Shown: positions 25,601-40,851 of the stretch, piece after piece
Numbering within the stretch: the first letter of the stretch is position 1
Layout: every line of letters starts with the position of its first letter
Source of the DNA: Tubulanus polymorphus
Lineage: Eukaryota; Nemertea; Palaeonemertea; Tubulaniformes; Tubulanidae
DNA length: 64,000 bases
Direction: 5' to 3'
Assembly: GCF_964204645.1 (NCBI RefSeq)
Contig: NC_134028.1
Coordinates: 372,001-436,000 of the forward strand
The notes under the pieces: model-generated
What the model saw: only the letters and a program-made list of their open reading frames with translations
What the model was told of the DNA's origin: nothing
Database searches by the model: none
Position numbers and translations under genes: made by a program

Positions 25601-28600
25601 ATTTTGCAAGAAAAATCTGTATCTTTCAGTCCATCTACTCGAAATCAGTTCAGTTTACCTTAACCTATCATTTCAGATCGAGTCCATCATCTTCAGGAGC
25701 ATAAATAGCCAGAAAAGTCTTAATCTTTCCACCTATCTATTTGAAATCAGTTCAATACGCCTTAGCCCATCTTTTCAGATTGAGTCCATCATCTTCAGAA
25801 CCAAAAGCAACCAGAAAATTCTGATTCTTTCAACCTATCTATTTGAAATCAGTTCAGTACACCCTAACCCATCAATTAAGATAGAATTCATCATCTTTAG
25901 GACCCTATTTTGCAAGAAAAATCTGTATCTTTCAGTCCATCTACTCGAAATCAGTTCAGTCTACCTTACCCTATCATTTCAGATCGAGTCCATCATCTTC
26001 AGGAGCATAAATAGCCAGAAAATTCTTAATCTTTCCACCTATCTATTTGAAATCAGTTCAATACGCCTTAACACATCTTTTCAGATTGAATCCATCATCT
26101 TCAGAACCAAAGGCAGCCAGAAAATTCTGATTCTTTCCACCTATCTATTTGAAATCAGTTCAGTACACCCTAACCCATCAATTAAGATAGAACTCATCAT
26201 CTTTAGGACCCTATTTTTAAAGAAAAATCTGTATCTTTCAGTCCATCTACTCGAAATCAGTTCAGTCTACCTTAACCTATCATATCAGATCGAGTCCATC
26301 ATCTTCAGGAGCATAAGTACCCAGAAAATTCTGAATCTTTCCACCTATCTATTTGAAATCATTTCAATACGGCTTAACACATCTTTTCAGATTGAATCCA
26401 TCATCTTCAGAACCAAAAGCAACCAGATATTCTGATTCTTTCAACCTATCTATTTGAAATCAGTTCAGTACACCCTAACCCATCAATTAAGATAGAATTC
26501 ATCATCTTTAGGACCCTATTTTGCAAGAAAAATCTGTATCTTTCAGTCCATCTACTCGAAATCAGTTCAGTCTACCTTACCCTATCATTTCAGATCGAGT
26601 CCATCATCTTCAGGAGCATAAATAGCCAGAAAATTCTTAATCTTTCCACCTATCTATTTGGAATCAGTTCAATACGCCTTAACACATTTTTTCAGATTGA
26701 ATCCATCATCTTCAGAACCAAAAGCAGCCAGAAAATTCTGATTCTTTCAACCTATCTATTTGAAATCAGTTCAGTACACCCTAACCCATCAATTAAGAAA
26801 GAATTCATCATCTTTAGGACCCTATTTAGCAAGAAAAATCTGTATCTTTCAGTCCATCTACTTGAAATCAGTTCAGTCTACCTTAACCTATCATTTCAGA
26901 TCGAGTCCATCATCTTCAGGAGCATAAATAGCCAGAAAATTCTGAATCTTTCCACCTATCTATTTGAAATCAGTTCAATTCGCCTAAACCCATCATTTCA
27001 GATTGAATCCATCATCTTCAGAACCAAAAGCAGCCAGAAATTTCTGATTCTTTCAACCTTTCTATTTGAGATCAGTTCAGTACACCCTATCCCATTAATT
27101 AAGATAGAATTCATCATCTTTAGGACCCTATTTTGCAACAAAAATCTGTATCTTTCATCCCATCTACTCGGAATCAGTTCAGTTTACCTAAACCTATCAT
27201 TTCAGATCGAGTCCATCATCTTCAGGAGCATAAATAGCCAGAAAATTCTTAATCTTTCCACCTATCTATTTGAAATCAGTTCAATACGCCTTAGCCCATC
27301 TTTTCAGATTCAGTCCATCATCTTCAGAACCAAAGGCAGCCAGAAAATTCTGATTCTTTCCACCTATCTATTTGAAATCAGTTCAGTTCACCCTAACCCA
27401 TCAATTAAGATAGAATTCATCATCTTTAGGACCCTATTTAGCAAGAAAAATCTGTATCTTTCAGTCCATCTACTCGAAATCAGTTCAGTCTACCTTAACC
27501 TATCATTTCAGATCGAGTCCATCATCTTCAGGAGCATAAATAGCCAGAAAATTCTGAATCTTTCCACCTATCTATTTGAAATCAGTTCAATTCGCCTAAA
27601 CCCATCATTTCAGATTGAATCCATCATCTTCAGAACCAAAAGCAGCCAGAAAATTCTGATTCTTTCAACCTATCTATTTGAAATCAGTTCAGTACACCCT
27701 ATCTCATTAATTAAGATAGAATTCATCATCTTTAGGACCCTATTTTGCAACAAAAATCTGTATCTTTCATCCCATCTACTCGGAATCAGTTCAGTTTACC
27801 TTAACCTATCATTTCAGATCCAGTCCATCATCTTCAGGAGCATAAATAGCCAGAAAATTCTTAATCTTTCCACCTATCTATTTGAAATCAGTTCAATACG
27901 CCTTAACCCATCTTTTCAGATTGAATCAATCAACTTCAGAAGTATAAGTAGTCAGAATATTCTGAATCTTTCAACCAATCTATTGAACATCAGTTCAGTA
28001 CACCCTAACCCATCAATTAAGATAGAATTCATCATCTTTAGGACCCTATTTTGCAAGAAAAATCTGTATCTTTCAGTCCATCTGCTCGAAATCAGTTCAG
28101 TTTACCTTAACCTATCATTTCAGATCGAGTCCATCATCTTCAGGAGCATAAATAGCCAGAAAATTCTTAATCTTTCCACCTATCTATTTGAAATCAGTTC
28201 AATACGTTTTAGCCCATCTTTTCAGATTGAGTCCATCATCTTCAGAACCAAAGGCAGCCAGAAAATTCTGATTCTTTCCACCTATCTATTTGAAATCAGT
28301 TCAGTTCACCCTAACCCATCAATTAAGATAGAATTCATCATCTTTAGGACCCTATTTTGCAAGAAAAATCTGTATCTTTCAGTCCATCTACTCGAAATCA
28401 GTTCAGTTTACCTTAGCCTATCATTTCAGATCGAGTCCATCATCTTCAGGAGCATAAATAGCCAGAAAATTCTTAATCTTTCCACCTATCTATTTGAAAT
28501 CAGTTCAGTACACCCTAACCCATCAATTAAGATAGAATTCATCATCTTTAGGACCCTATTTTGCAACAAAAATCTGTATCTTTCATCCCATCTACTCGGA

Positions 28601-29613
28601 ATCAGTTCAGTTTACCTTAACCTATCATTTCAGATCGAGTCCATCATCTTCAGGAGCATAAATAGCCAGAAAATTCTTAATCTTTCCACCTATCTATTTG
28701 AAATCAGTTCAATACGCCTTAACCCATCTTTTCAGATTGAGTCCATCATCTTCAGAACCAAAGGCAGCCAGAAAATTCTGATTCTTTCCACCTATCTATT
28801 TGAAATCAGTTCAGTTCACCCTAACCCATCAATTAAGATAGAATTCATCATCTTTAGGACCCTATTTTGCAAGAAAAATCTGTATCTTTCAGTCCATCTA
28901 CTCGAAATCAGTTCAGTTTACCTTAACCTATCATTTCAGATCGAGTCCATCATCTTCAGGAGGATAAGTACCCAGAAAATTCTGAATCTTTCCACCTATC
29001 TATTTGAAATCAGTTCAATACGCCTTAACACATCTTTTCAGATTGAATCCATCATCTTCAGAACCAAAAGCAGCCAGAAAATTCTGATTCTTTCAACCTA
29101 TCTATTTGAAATCAGTTCAGTACACCCTAACCCATCAATTAAGATAGAATTCATCATCTTTAGGACCCTATTTTGCAAGAAAAATCTGTATCTTTCAGTC
29201 CATCTACTCGAAATCAGTTCAGTTTACCTTAACCTATCGTTTCAGATCGAGTCCATCATCTTCAGGAGCATAAATAGCCAGAAAATTCTTAATCTTTCCA
29301 CCTATCTATTTGAAATCAGTTCAGTACACCCTAACCCATCAATTAAGATAGAATTCATCATCTTTAGGACCCTATTTTGCAAGAAAAATCTGTATCTTTC
29401 AGTCCATCTACTCGAAATCAGTTCGGTTTTCCTTACCCTATCATTTCAGATCGAGTCCATCATCTTCAGGAGCATAAATAGCCAGAAAATTCTTAATCTT
29501 TCCACCTATCTATTTGAAATCAGTTCAATACGCCTTAGCCCATCTTTTCAGATTGAGTCCATCATCTTCAGAACCAAAGGCAGCCAGAAAATTCTGATTC
29601 TTTCCACCTATCT
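16671..29613 (+). repeat. Large satellite block I (12943 bp)
   Basis: The block is bounded by the TATTGAAAATCAGTTCAG marker with a 4-bp deletion (gap after 16688). It contains the shared small deletions: 4 bp near 16688, 1 bp near 16907, 1 bp near 24333, 4 bp near 24410 and 1 bp near 26428, total 11 bp. Its length equals 127 x 102 - 11. Relative to block II it has 23 extra monomers, in steps of 6 (between 16.9 and 18.0 kb), 3 (near 20 kb) and 14 (20.3-24.3 kb). The boundary choice is a convenient marker, not a known biological edge. Confidence 0.88.
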
Positions 29614-32600
29614 ATTGAAAATCAGTTCAGTCCTAACCCAACAATTAAGATAGAATTCATCATCTTTAGGACCCTATTTTGCAAGAAAAATCTGTATCTT
29701 TCAGTCCATCTACTCGAAATCAGTTCAGTTTACCTTAACCTATCATTTCAGATCGAGTCCATCATCTTCAGGAGCATAAATAGCCAGAAAATTCTTAATC
29801 TTTCCATCTATCTATTTGAAATCAGTTCAATACGCCTTAGCCCATCTTTTAGATCGAGTCCATCATCTTCAGGAGCATAAATAGCCAGAAAATTCTTAAT
29901 CTTTCCACCTATCTATTTGAAATCAGTTCAATACGCCTTAACACATCTTTTCAGATTGAATCCATCATCTTCAGAACCAAAAGCAGCCAGAAAATTCTGA
30001 TTCTTTCAACCTATCTATTTGAAATCAGTTCAGTACACCCTAACCCATCAATTAAGATAGAATTCATCATCTTTAGGACCCTATTTTGCAAGAAAAATCT
30101 GTATCTTTCAGTCCATCTACTCGAAATCAGTTCAGTTTACCTTACCCTATCATTTCAGATCGAGTCCATCATCTTCAGGAGCATAAATAGCCAGAAAATT
30201 CTTAACCTTTCCACCTATCTATTTGAAATCAGTTCAATACGCCTTAACACATCTTTTCAGATTGAATCCATCATCTTCAGAACCAAAAGCAGCCAGAAAA
30301 TTCTGATTCTTTCAACCTATCTATTTGAAATAAGTTCAGTGCACCCTAACCCATCAATTAAGATAGAATTCATCATCTTTAGGACCCTATTTTGCAAGAA
30401 AAATCTGTATCTTTCAGTCCATCTACTCGAAATCAGTTCAGTTTACCTTAACCTATCATTTCAGATCGAGTCCATCATCTTCAGGAGCATAAATAGCCAG
30501 AAAATTCTTAATCTTTCCACCTATCTATTTGAAATCAGTTCAATACGCCTTAACACATCTTTTCAGATTGAATCCATCATCTTCAGAACCAAAAGCAGCC
30601 AGAAAATTCTGATTCTTTCAACCTATCTATTAGAAATAAGTTCAGTACACCCTAACCCATCAATTAAGATAGAATTCATCATCTTTAGGACCCTATTTTG
30701 CAAGAAAAATCTGTATCTTTCAGTCAATCTACTCGAAATCAGTTCAGTTTACCTTAACCTATCATTTCAGATCGAGTCCATCATCTTCAGGAGCATAAAT
30801 AGCCAGAAAATTCTGAATCTTTCCGCCTATCTATTTGAAATCAGTTCAATACGCCTTAGCCCATCTTTTCAGATAGAGTTCATCATCTTCAGAACCAAAG
30901 GCAGCCAGAAAATTCTGATTCTTTCCACCTATCTATTTGAAATCAGTTCAGTTCACCCTAACCCATCAATTAAGATAGAATTCATCATCTTTAGGGCCCT
31001 ATTTTGCAAGAAAAATCTGTATCTTTCAGTCCATCTACTCGAAATCAGTTCAGTTTACCTTAACCTATCATTTCAGATCGAGTCCATCATCTTCAGGAGC
31101 ATAAATAGCCAGAAAATTCTCAATCTTTCCACCTATCTATTTGAAATCAGTTCAGTACACCCTAACCCATCAATTAAGATAGAACTCATCTACTTTAGGA
31201 CCCTATTTTGCAAGAAAAATCTGTATCTTTCAGTCCATCTACTCGAAATCAGTTCAGTCTACCTTAACCTATCATTTCAGATCGAGTCCATCATCTTCAG
31301 GAGCATAAATAGCCAGAAAATTCTGAATCTTTCCACCTATCTATTTGAAATCAGTTCAATTCGCCTAAACCCATCATTTCAGATTGAATCCATCATCTTC
31401 AGAACCAAAAGCAGCCAGAAAATTCTGATTCTTTCAATCTATCTATTTGAAATCAGTTCAGTACACCCTAACCCATCAATTAAGATAGAATTCATCATCT
31501 TTAGGACCCTATTTAGCAAGAAAAATCTGTATCTTTCAGTCCATCTACTCGAAATCAGTTCAGTCTACCTTAACCTATCATTTCAGATCGAGTCCATCAT
31601 CTTCAGGAGCATAAATAGCCAGAAAATTCTGAATCTTTCCACCTATCTATTTGAAATCAGTTCAATTCGCCTAAACCCATCATTTCAGATTGAATCCATC
31701 ATCTTCAGAACCAAAAGCAGCCAGAAAATTCTGATTCTTTCAACCTTTCTATTTGAAATCAGTTCAGTACACCCTATCCCATTAATTAAGATAGAATTCA
31801 TCATCTTTAGGACCCTATTTTGCAACAAAAATCTGTATCTTTCATGCCATCTACTCGGAATCAATTCACTTTACCTTAACCTATCATTTCAGATCGAGTC
31901 CATCATCTTCAGGAGCATAAATAGCCAGAAAATTCTTAATCTTTCCACCTATCTATTTGAAATCAGTTCAATACGCCTTAACCCATCTTTTCAGATTGAA
32001 TCAATCAACTTCAGAAGTATAAGTAGTCAGAAAATTCTGAATCTTTCAACCAATCTATTAAACATCAGTTCAGTACACCCTAACCCAACAATTAAGATAG
32101 AATTCATCATCTTTAGGACCCTATTTTTCAAGAAAAATCTGTATCTTTCAGTCCATCTACTCGAAATCAGTTCAGTTTACCTTAACCTATCATTTCAGAT
32201 CGAGTCCATCATCTTCAGGAGCATAAATAGCCAGAAAATTCTTAATCTTTCCACCTATCTATTTGAAATCAGTTCAGTACACCCTAACCCATAAATTAAG
32301 ATAGAATTCATCATCTTTAGGACCCTATTTTGCAAGAAAAATCTGTATCTTTCAGTCCATCTACTCGAAATCAGTTCAGTCTACCTTAACCTATCATTTC
32401 AAATCGAGTCCATCATCTTCAGGAGCATAAATAGCCAGAAAATTCTTAATCTTTCCACCTATCTATTTGAAATCAGTTCAATACGCCTTAACACATCTTT
32501 TCAGATTGAATCCATCATCTTCAGAACCAAAAGCAGCCAGAAAATTCTGATTCTTTCAACCTATCTATTTGAAATAAGTTCAGTACACCCTAACCCATCA

Positions 32601-35600
32601 ATTAAGATAGAATTCATCATCTTTAGGACCCTATTTTGCAAGAAAAATCTGTATCTTTCAGTCCATCTACTCGAAATCAGTTCAGTTTACCTTAACCTAT
32701 CATTTCAGATCGAGTCCATCATCTTCAGGAGCATAAATAGCCAGAAAATTCTTAATCTTTCCACCTATCTATTTGAAATCAGTTCAATACGCCTTAACCC
32801 ATCTTTTCAGATTGAATCCATCATCTTCAGAACCAAAAGCAGCCAGAAAATTCTGATTCTTTCCACCTATCTATTTGAAATCAGTTCAGTACACCCCAAC
32901 CCATCAATTAAGATAGAATTCATCATCTTTAGGACCCTATTTTGCAACAAAAATCTGTATCTTTCAGTCCATCTACTCGAAATCAGTTCAGTTTACCTTA
33001 ACCTATCATTTCAGATCGAGTCCATCATCTTCAGGAGCATAAATAGCCAGAAAATTCTTAATCTTTCCACCTATCTATTTGAAATCAGTTCAGTACACCC
33101 TAACCCATCAATTAAGATAGAACTCATCATCTTTAGGACCCTATTTTGCAAGAAAAATCTGTATCTTTCAGTCCATCTACTCGAAATCAGTTCAGTCTAC
33201 CTTAACCTATCATTTCAGATCGAGTCCATCATCTTCAGGAGCATAAATAGCCAGAAAATTCTTAATCTTTCCACCTATCTATTTGAAATCAGTTCAATAC
33301 GCCTTAACACATCTTTTCAGATTGAATCCATCATCTTCAGAACCAAAAGCAGCCAGAAAATTCTGATTCTTTCAACCTATCTATTTGAAATCAGTTCAGT
33401 ACACCCTAACCCATCAATTAAGATAGAATTCATCATCTTTAGGACCCTATTTTGCAACAAAAATCTGTATCTTTCAGTCCATCTACTCGAAATCAGTTCA
33501 GTTTACCTTAACCTATCATTTCAGATCGAGTCCATCATCTTCAGGAGCATAAATAGCCAGAAAATTCTTAATCTTTCCACCTATCTATTTGAAATCAGTT
33601 CAGTACACCCTAACCCAACAATTAAGATAGAACTCATCATCTTTAGGACCCTATTTTGCAAGAAAAATCTGTATCTTTCAGTCCATCTACTCGAAATCAG
33701 TTCAGTCTACCTTAACCTATCATTTCAGATCGAGTCCATCATCTTCAGGAGCATAAATAGCCAGAAAATTCTTAATCTTTCCACCTATCTATTTGAAATC
33801 AGTTCAATACGCCTTAACACATCTTTTCAGATTGAATCCATCATCTTCAGAACCAAAAGCAGCCAGAAAATTCTGATTCTTTCAACCTATCTATTTGAAA
33901 TCAGTTCAGTACACCCTAACCCATCAATTAAGATAGAACTCATCATCTTTAGGACCCTATTTTGCAAGAAAAATCTGTATCTTTCAGTCCATCTACTCGA
34001 AATCAGTTCAGTCTACCTTAACCTATCATTTCGGATTGAGTCCATCATCTTCAGAACCAAAAGCAGCCAGAAAATTCTGATTCTTTCAACCTATCTATTT
34101 GAAATCAGTTCAGTATACCCTAACCCATCAATTAAGATAGAATTCATCATCTTTAGGACCCTATTTTGCAAGAAAAATCTGTATCTTTCAGTCCATCTAC
34201 TCGAAATCAGTTCAGTCTACCTTAACCTATCATTTCAGATCGAGTCCATCATCCTCAAGAGCATAAATAGCCAGGAAATTCTTAATCTTTCCACCTATCT
34301 ATTCGAAATCAGTTCAATACGCCTTAACACATCTTTTCAGATTGAATCCATCATCTTCAGAACCAAAGGCAGCCAGAAAATTCTGATTCTTTCGACCTAT
34401 CGATTTGAAATCAGTTCAGTACACCCTAACCCATCAATTAAGATAGAACTCATCATCTTTAGGACCCTATTTTGAAAGAAAAATCTGTATCTTTCAGTCC
34501 ATCTACTCGAAATCAGTTCAGTCTACCTTAACCTATCATTTCAGATCGAGTCCATCATCTTCAGGAGCATAAATAGCCAGAAAATTCTTAATCTTTCCAC
34601 CTATATATTTGAAATCAGTTCAATACGCCTTAACCCATCTTTTCAGATTGAATCAATCAACTTCAGAAGTATAAGTAGTCAGAAAATTCTGAATCTTTCC
34701 ACCTATCTATTTGAAATCAGTTCAGTACACCCTAACCCATCAATTAAGATAGAATTCATCATCTTTAGGACCCTATTTTGCAAGAAAAATCTGTATCTTT
34801 CAGTCCATCTACTCGAAATCAGTTCAGTCTACCTTAACCTATCATTTCAGATCGAGTCCATCATCTTCAGGAGCATAAATAGCCAGAAAATTCTTAATCT
34901 TTCCACCTATCTATTTGAAATCAGTTCCATAGCCTTAGCCCATCTTTTCAGATTGAGTCCATCATCTTCAGAACCAAAGGCAGCCAGAAAATTCTGATTC
35001 TTTCCATCTATTTGAAATCAGTTCAGTACATCCTATCCCATTAATTAAGATAGAATTCATCATCTTTAGGACCCTATTTTGCAACAAAAATCTGTATCTT
35101 TCATCCCATCTACTCGAAATCAGTTCAGTTTACCTTAACCTATCATTTCAGATCGAGTCCATCATCTTCAGGAGCATAAATAGCCAGAAAATTCTGAATC
35201 TTTCCACCTATCTATTTGAAATCAGTTCAATACGCCTTAACCTATCATTTCAGATCGAATCCATCATCTTCAGGAGCATAAATAGCCAGAAAATTCTTAA
35301 TCTTTCCACCTATCTATTTGAAATCAGTTCAGTACACCCTAACCCATCAATTAAGATAGAATTCATCATCTTTAGGACCCTATTTTGCATGAAAAATCTG
35401 TATCTTTCAGTCCATCTACTCGAAATCAGTTCAGTTTACCTTAACCTATCGTTTTAGATCGAGTCCATCATCTTCAGGAGCATAAATAGCCAGAAAATTC
35501 TTAATCTTTCCACCTATCTATTTGAAATCAGTTCAGTACACCCTAACCCATCAATTAAGATAGAACTCATCATCTTTAGGACCCTATTTTGCAACAAAAA

Positions 35601-38600
35601 TCTGTATCTTTCAGTCCATCTACTCGAAATCAGTTCAGTCTACCTTAACCTATCATTTCAGATCGAGTCCATCATCTTCAGGAGCATAAGTACCCAGAAA
35701 ATTCTGAATCTTTCCACCTATCTATTTGAAATCAGTTCAATACGCCTTAACACATCTTTTCAGATTGAATCCATCATCTTCAGAACCAAAAGCAGCCAGA
35801 AAATTCTGATTCTTTCAACCTATCTATTTGAAATAAGTTCAGTACACCCTAACCCATCAATTAAGATAGAATTCATCATCTTTAGGACCCTATTTTGCAA
35901 GAAAAATCTGTATCTTTCAGTCCATCTACTCAAAATCAGTTCAGTTTACCTTAACCTATCATTTCAGATCGAGTCCATCATCTTCAGGAGCATAAATAGC
36001 CAGAAAATTCTGAATCTTTCCACCTATCTATTTGAAATCAGTTCCATACGCCTTAGCCCATCTTTTCAGATTGAGTCCATCATCTTCAGAACCAAAGGCA
36101 GCCAGAAAATTCTGATTCTTTCCACCTATCTATTTGAAATCAGTTCAGTTAACCCTAACCCATCAATTAAGATAGAATTCATCATCTTTAGGACCCTATT
36201 TTGCAAGAAAAATCTGTATCTTTCAGTCCATCTACTCGAAATCAGTTCAGTTTACCTTAACCTATCATTTCAGATCGAGTCCATCATCTTCAGGAGCATA
36301 AATAGCCAGAAAAGTCTTAATCTTTCCACCTATCTATTTGAAATCAGTTCAATACGCCTTAGCCCATCTTTTCAGATTGAGTCCATCATCTTCAGAACCA
36401 AAAGCAACCAGAAAATTCTGATTCTTTCAACCTATCTATTTGAAATCAGTTCAGTACACCCTAACCCATCAATTAAGATAGAATTCATCATCTTTAGGAC
36501 CCTATTTTGCAAGAAAAATCTGTATCTTTCAGTCCATCTACTCGAAATCAGTTCAGTCTACCTTACCCTATCATTTCAGATCGAGTCCATCATCTTCAGG
36601 AGCATAAATAGCCAGAAAATTCTTAATCTTTCCACCTATCTATTTGAAATCAGTTCAATACGCCTTAACACATCTTTTCAGATTGAATCCATCATCTTCA
36701 GAACCAAAGGCAGCCAGAAAATTCTGATTCTTTCCACCTATCTATTTGAAATCAGTTCAGTACACCCTAACCCATCAATTAAGATAGAACTCATCATCTT
36801 TAGGACCCTATTTTTAAAGAAAAATCTGTATCTTTCAGTCCATCTACTCGAAATCAGTTCAGTCTACCTTAACCTATCATATCAGATCGAGTCCATCATC
36901 TTCAGGAGCATAAGTACCCAGAAAATTCTGAATCTTTCCACCTATCTATTTGAAATCATTTCAATACGGCTTAACACATCTTTTCAGATTGAATCCATCA
37001 TCTTCAGAACCAAAAGCAACCAGATATTCTGATTCTTTCAACCTATCTATTTGAAATCAGTTCAGTACACCCTAACCCATCAATTAAGATAGAATTCATC
37101 ATCTTTAGGACCCTATTTTGCAAGAAAAATCTGTATCTTTCAGTCCATCTACTCGAAATCAGTTCAGTCTACCTTACCCTATCATTTCAGATCGAGTCCA
37201 TCATCTTCAGGAGCATAAATAGCCAGAAAATTCTTAATCTTTCCACCTATCTATTTGGAATCAGTTCAATACGCCTTAACACATTTTTTCAGATTGAATC
37301 CATCATCTTCAGAACCAAAAGCAGCCAGAAAATTCTGATTCTTTCAACCTATCTATTTGAAATCAGTTCAGTACACCCTAACCCATCAATTAAGAAAGAA
37401 TTCATCATCTTTAGGACCCTATTTAGCAAGAAAAATCTGTATCTTTCAGTCCATCTACTTGAAATCAGTTCAGTCTACCTTAACCTATCATTTCAGATCG
37501 AGTCCATCATCTTCAGGAGCATAAATAGCCAGAAAATTCTGAATCTTTCCACCTATCTATTTGAAATCAGTTCAATTCGCCTAAACCCATCATTTCAGAT
37601 TGAATCCATCATCTTCAGAACCAAAAGCAGCCAGAAATTTCTGATTCTTTCAACCTTTCTATTTGAGATCAGTTCAGTACACCCTATCCCATTAATTAAG
37701 ATAGAATTCATCATCTTTAGGACCCTATTTTGCAACAAAAATCTGTATCTTTCATCCCATCTACTCGGAATCAGTTCAGTTTACCTAAACCTATCATTTC
37801 AGATCGAGTCCATCATCTTCAGGAGCATAAATAGCCAGAAAATTCTTAATCTTTCCACCTATCTATTTGAAATCAGTTCCATACGCCTTAGCCCATCTTT
37901 TCAGATTGAGTCCATCATCTTCAGAACCAAAGGCAGCCAGAAAATTCTGATTCTTTCCACCTATCTATTTGAAATCAGTTCAGTTCACCCTAACCCATCA
38001 ATTAAGATAGAATTCATCATCTTTAGGACCCTATTTAGCAAGAAAAATCTGTATCTTTCAGTCCATCTACTCGAAATCAGTTCAGTCTACCTTAACCTAT
38101 CATTTCAGATCGAGTCCATCATCTTCAGGAGCATAAATAGCCAGAAAATTCTGAATCTTTCCACCTATCTATTTGAAATCAGTTCAATTCGCCTAAACCC
38201 ATCATTTCAGATTGAATCCATCATCTTCAGAACCAAAAGCAGCCAGAAAATTCTGATTCTTTCAACCTATCTATTTGAAATCAGTTCAGTACACCCTATC
38301 TCATTAATTAAGATAGAATTCATCATCTTTAGGACCCTATTTTGCAACAAAAATCTGTATCTTTCATCCCATCTACTCGGAATCAGTTCAGTTTACCTTA
38401 ACCTATCATTTCAGATCCAGTCCATCATCTTCAGGAGCATAAATAGCCAGAAAATTCTTAATCTTTCCACCTATCTATTTGAAATCAGTTCAATACGCCT
38501 TAACCCATCTTTTCAGATTGAATCAATCAACTTCAGAAGTATAAGTAGTCAGAATATTCTGAATCTTTCAACCAATCTATTGAACATCAGTTCAGTACAC

Positions 38601-40210
38601 CCTAACCCATCAATTAAGATAGAATTCATCATCTTTAGGACCCTATTTTGCAAGAAAAATCTGTATCTTTCAGTCCATCTGCTCGAAATCAGTTCAGTTT
38701 ACCTTAACCTATCATTTCAGATCGAGTCCATCATCTTCAGGAGCATAAATAGCCAGAAAATTCTTAATCTTTCCACCTATCTATTTGAAATCAGTTCAAT
38801 ACGTTTTAGCCCATCTTTTCAGATTGAGTCCATCATCTTCAGAACCAAAGGCAGCCAGAAAATTCTGATTCTTTCCACCTATCTATTTGAAATCAGTTCA
38901 GTTCACCCTAACCCATCAATTAAGATAGAATTCATCATCTTTAGGACCCTATTTTGCAAGAAAAATCTGTATCTTTCAGTCCATCTACTCGAAATCAGTT
39001 CAGTTTACCTTAGCCTATCATTTCAGATCGAGTCCATCATCTTCAGGAGCATAAATAGCCAGAAAATTCTTAATCTTTCCACCTATCTATTTGAAATCAG
39101 TTCAGTACACCCTAACCCATCAATTAAGATAGAATTCATCATCTTTAGGACCCTATTTTGCAACAAAAATCTGTATCTTTCATCCCATCTACTCGGAATC
39201 AGTTCAGTTTACCTTAACCTATCATTTCAGATCGAGTCCATCATCTTCAGGAGCATAAATAGCCAGAAAATTCTTAATCTTTCCACCTATCTATTTGAAA
39301 TCAGTTCAATACGCCTTAACCCATCTTTTCAGATTGAGTCCATCATCTTCAGAACCAAAGGCAGCCAGAAAATTCTTATTCTTTCCACCTATCTATTTGA
39401 AATCAGTTCAGTTCACCCTAACCCATCAATTAAGATAGAATTCATCATCTTTAGGACCCTATTTTGCAAGAAAAATCTGTATCTTTCAGTCCATCTACTC
39501 GAAATCAGTTCAGTTTACCTTAACCTATCATTTCAGATCGAGTCCATCATCTTCAGGAGGATAAGTACCAAGAAAATTCTGAATCTTTCCACCTATCTAT
39601 TTGAAATCAGTTCAATACGCCTTAACACATCTTTTCAGATTGAATCCATCATCTTCAGAACCAAAAGCAGCCAGAAAATTCTGATTCTTTCAACCTATCT
39701 ATTTGAAATCAGTTCAGTACACCCTAACCCATCAATTAAGATAGAATTCATCATCTTTAGGACCCTATTTTGCAAGAAAAATCTGTATCTTTCAGTCCAT
39801 CTACTCGAAATCAGTTCAGTTTACCTTAACCTATCGTTTCAGATCGAGTCCATCATCTTCAGGAGCATAAATAGCCAGAAAATTCTTAATCTTTCCACCT
39901 ATCTATTTGAAATCAGTTCAGTACACCCTAACCCATCAATTAAGATAGAATTCATCATCTTTAGGACCCTATTTTGCAAGAAAAATCTGTATCTTTCAGT
40001 CCATCTACTCGAAATCAGTTCGGTTTTCCTTACCCTATCATTTCAGATCGAGTCCATCATCTTCAGGAGCATAAATAGCCAGAAAATTCTTAATCTTTCC
40101 ACCTATCTATTTGAAATCAGTTCAATACGCCTTAGCCCATCTTTTCAGATTGAGTCCATCATCTTCAGAACCAAAGGCAGCCAGAAAATTCTGATTCTTT
40201 CCACCTATCT
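29614..40210 (+). repeat. Large satellite block II (10597 bp)
   Basis: Same markers and same five small deletions as block I, here near 29631, 29850, 34930, 35007 and 37025. Length equals 104 x 102 - 11. The segment 27983-29653 of block I aligns with 38580-40250 at a constant offset of 10597 with only isolated differences (for example CCC to CCA in the AAGTACCCAG motif near 39568). The high identity over kilobases points to a recent block duplication. Confidence 0.88.
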
Positions 40211-40851
40211 ATTGAAAATCAGTTCAGTCCTAACCCAACAATTAAGATAGAATTCATCATCTTTAGGACCCTATTTTGCAAGAAAAATCTGTATCTTTCA
40301 GTCCATCTACTCGAAATCAGTTCAGTTTACCTTAACCTATCATTTCAGATCGAGTCCATCATCTTCAGGAGCATAAATAGCCAGAAAATTCTTAATCTTT
40401 CCACCTATCTATTTGAAATCAGTTCAGTACACCCTAACCCATCAATTAAGATAGAATTCATCATCTTTAGGACCCTATTTTGCAAGAAAAATCTGTATCT
40501 TTCAGTCCATCTACTCGAAATCAGTTCGGTTTTCCTTACCCTATCATTTCAGATCGAGTCCATCATCTTCAGGAGCATAAATAGCCAGAAAATTCTTAAT
40601 CTTTCCACCTATCTATTTGAAATCAGTTCAATACGCCTTAGCCCATCTTTTCAGATTGAGTCCATCATCTTCAGAACCAAAGGCAGCCAGAAAATTCTGA
40701 TTCTTTCCACCTATCTATTGAAAATCAGTTCAGTCCTAACCCAACAATTAAGATAGAATTCATCATCTTTAGGACCCTATTTTGCAAGAAAAATCTGTAT
40801 CTTTCAGTCCATCTACTCGAAATCAGTTCAGTTTACCTTAACCTATCATTT
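39840..40851 (+). repeat. 506-bp tandem duplication at the block II/III junction
   Basis: The markers CAGTTCGGTTTTCCTTACCC (about 40015 and 40521) and TATTGAAAATCAGTTCAG with the 4-bp deletion (40210 and 40716) each occur twice, 506 bp apart. 506 = 5 x 102 - 4, a five-monomer duplication that copied the 4-bp deletion. At the corresponding place in block II (29614-29850) there is one copy only, so this is younger than the block duplication. Exact edges are ambiguous because the unit is repetitive. Confidence 0.88.
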
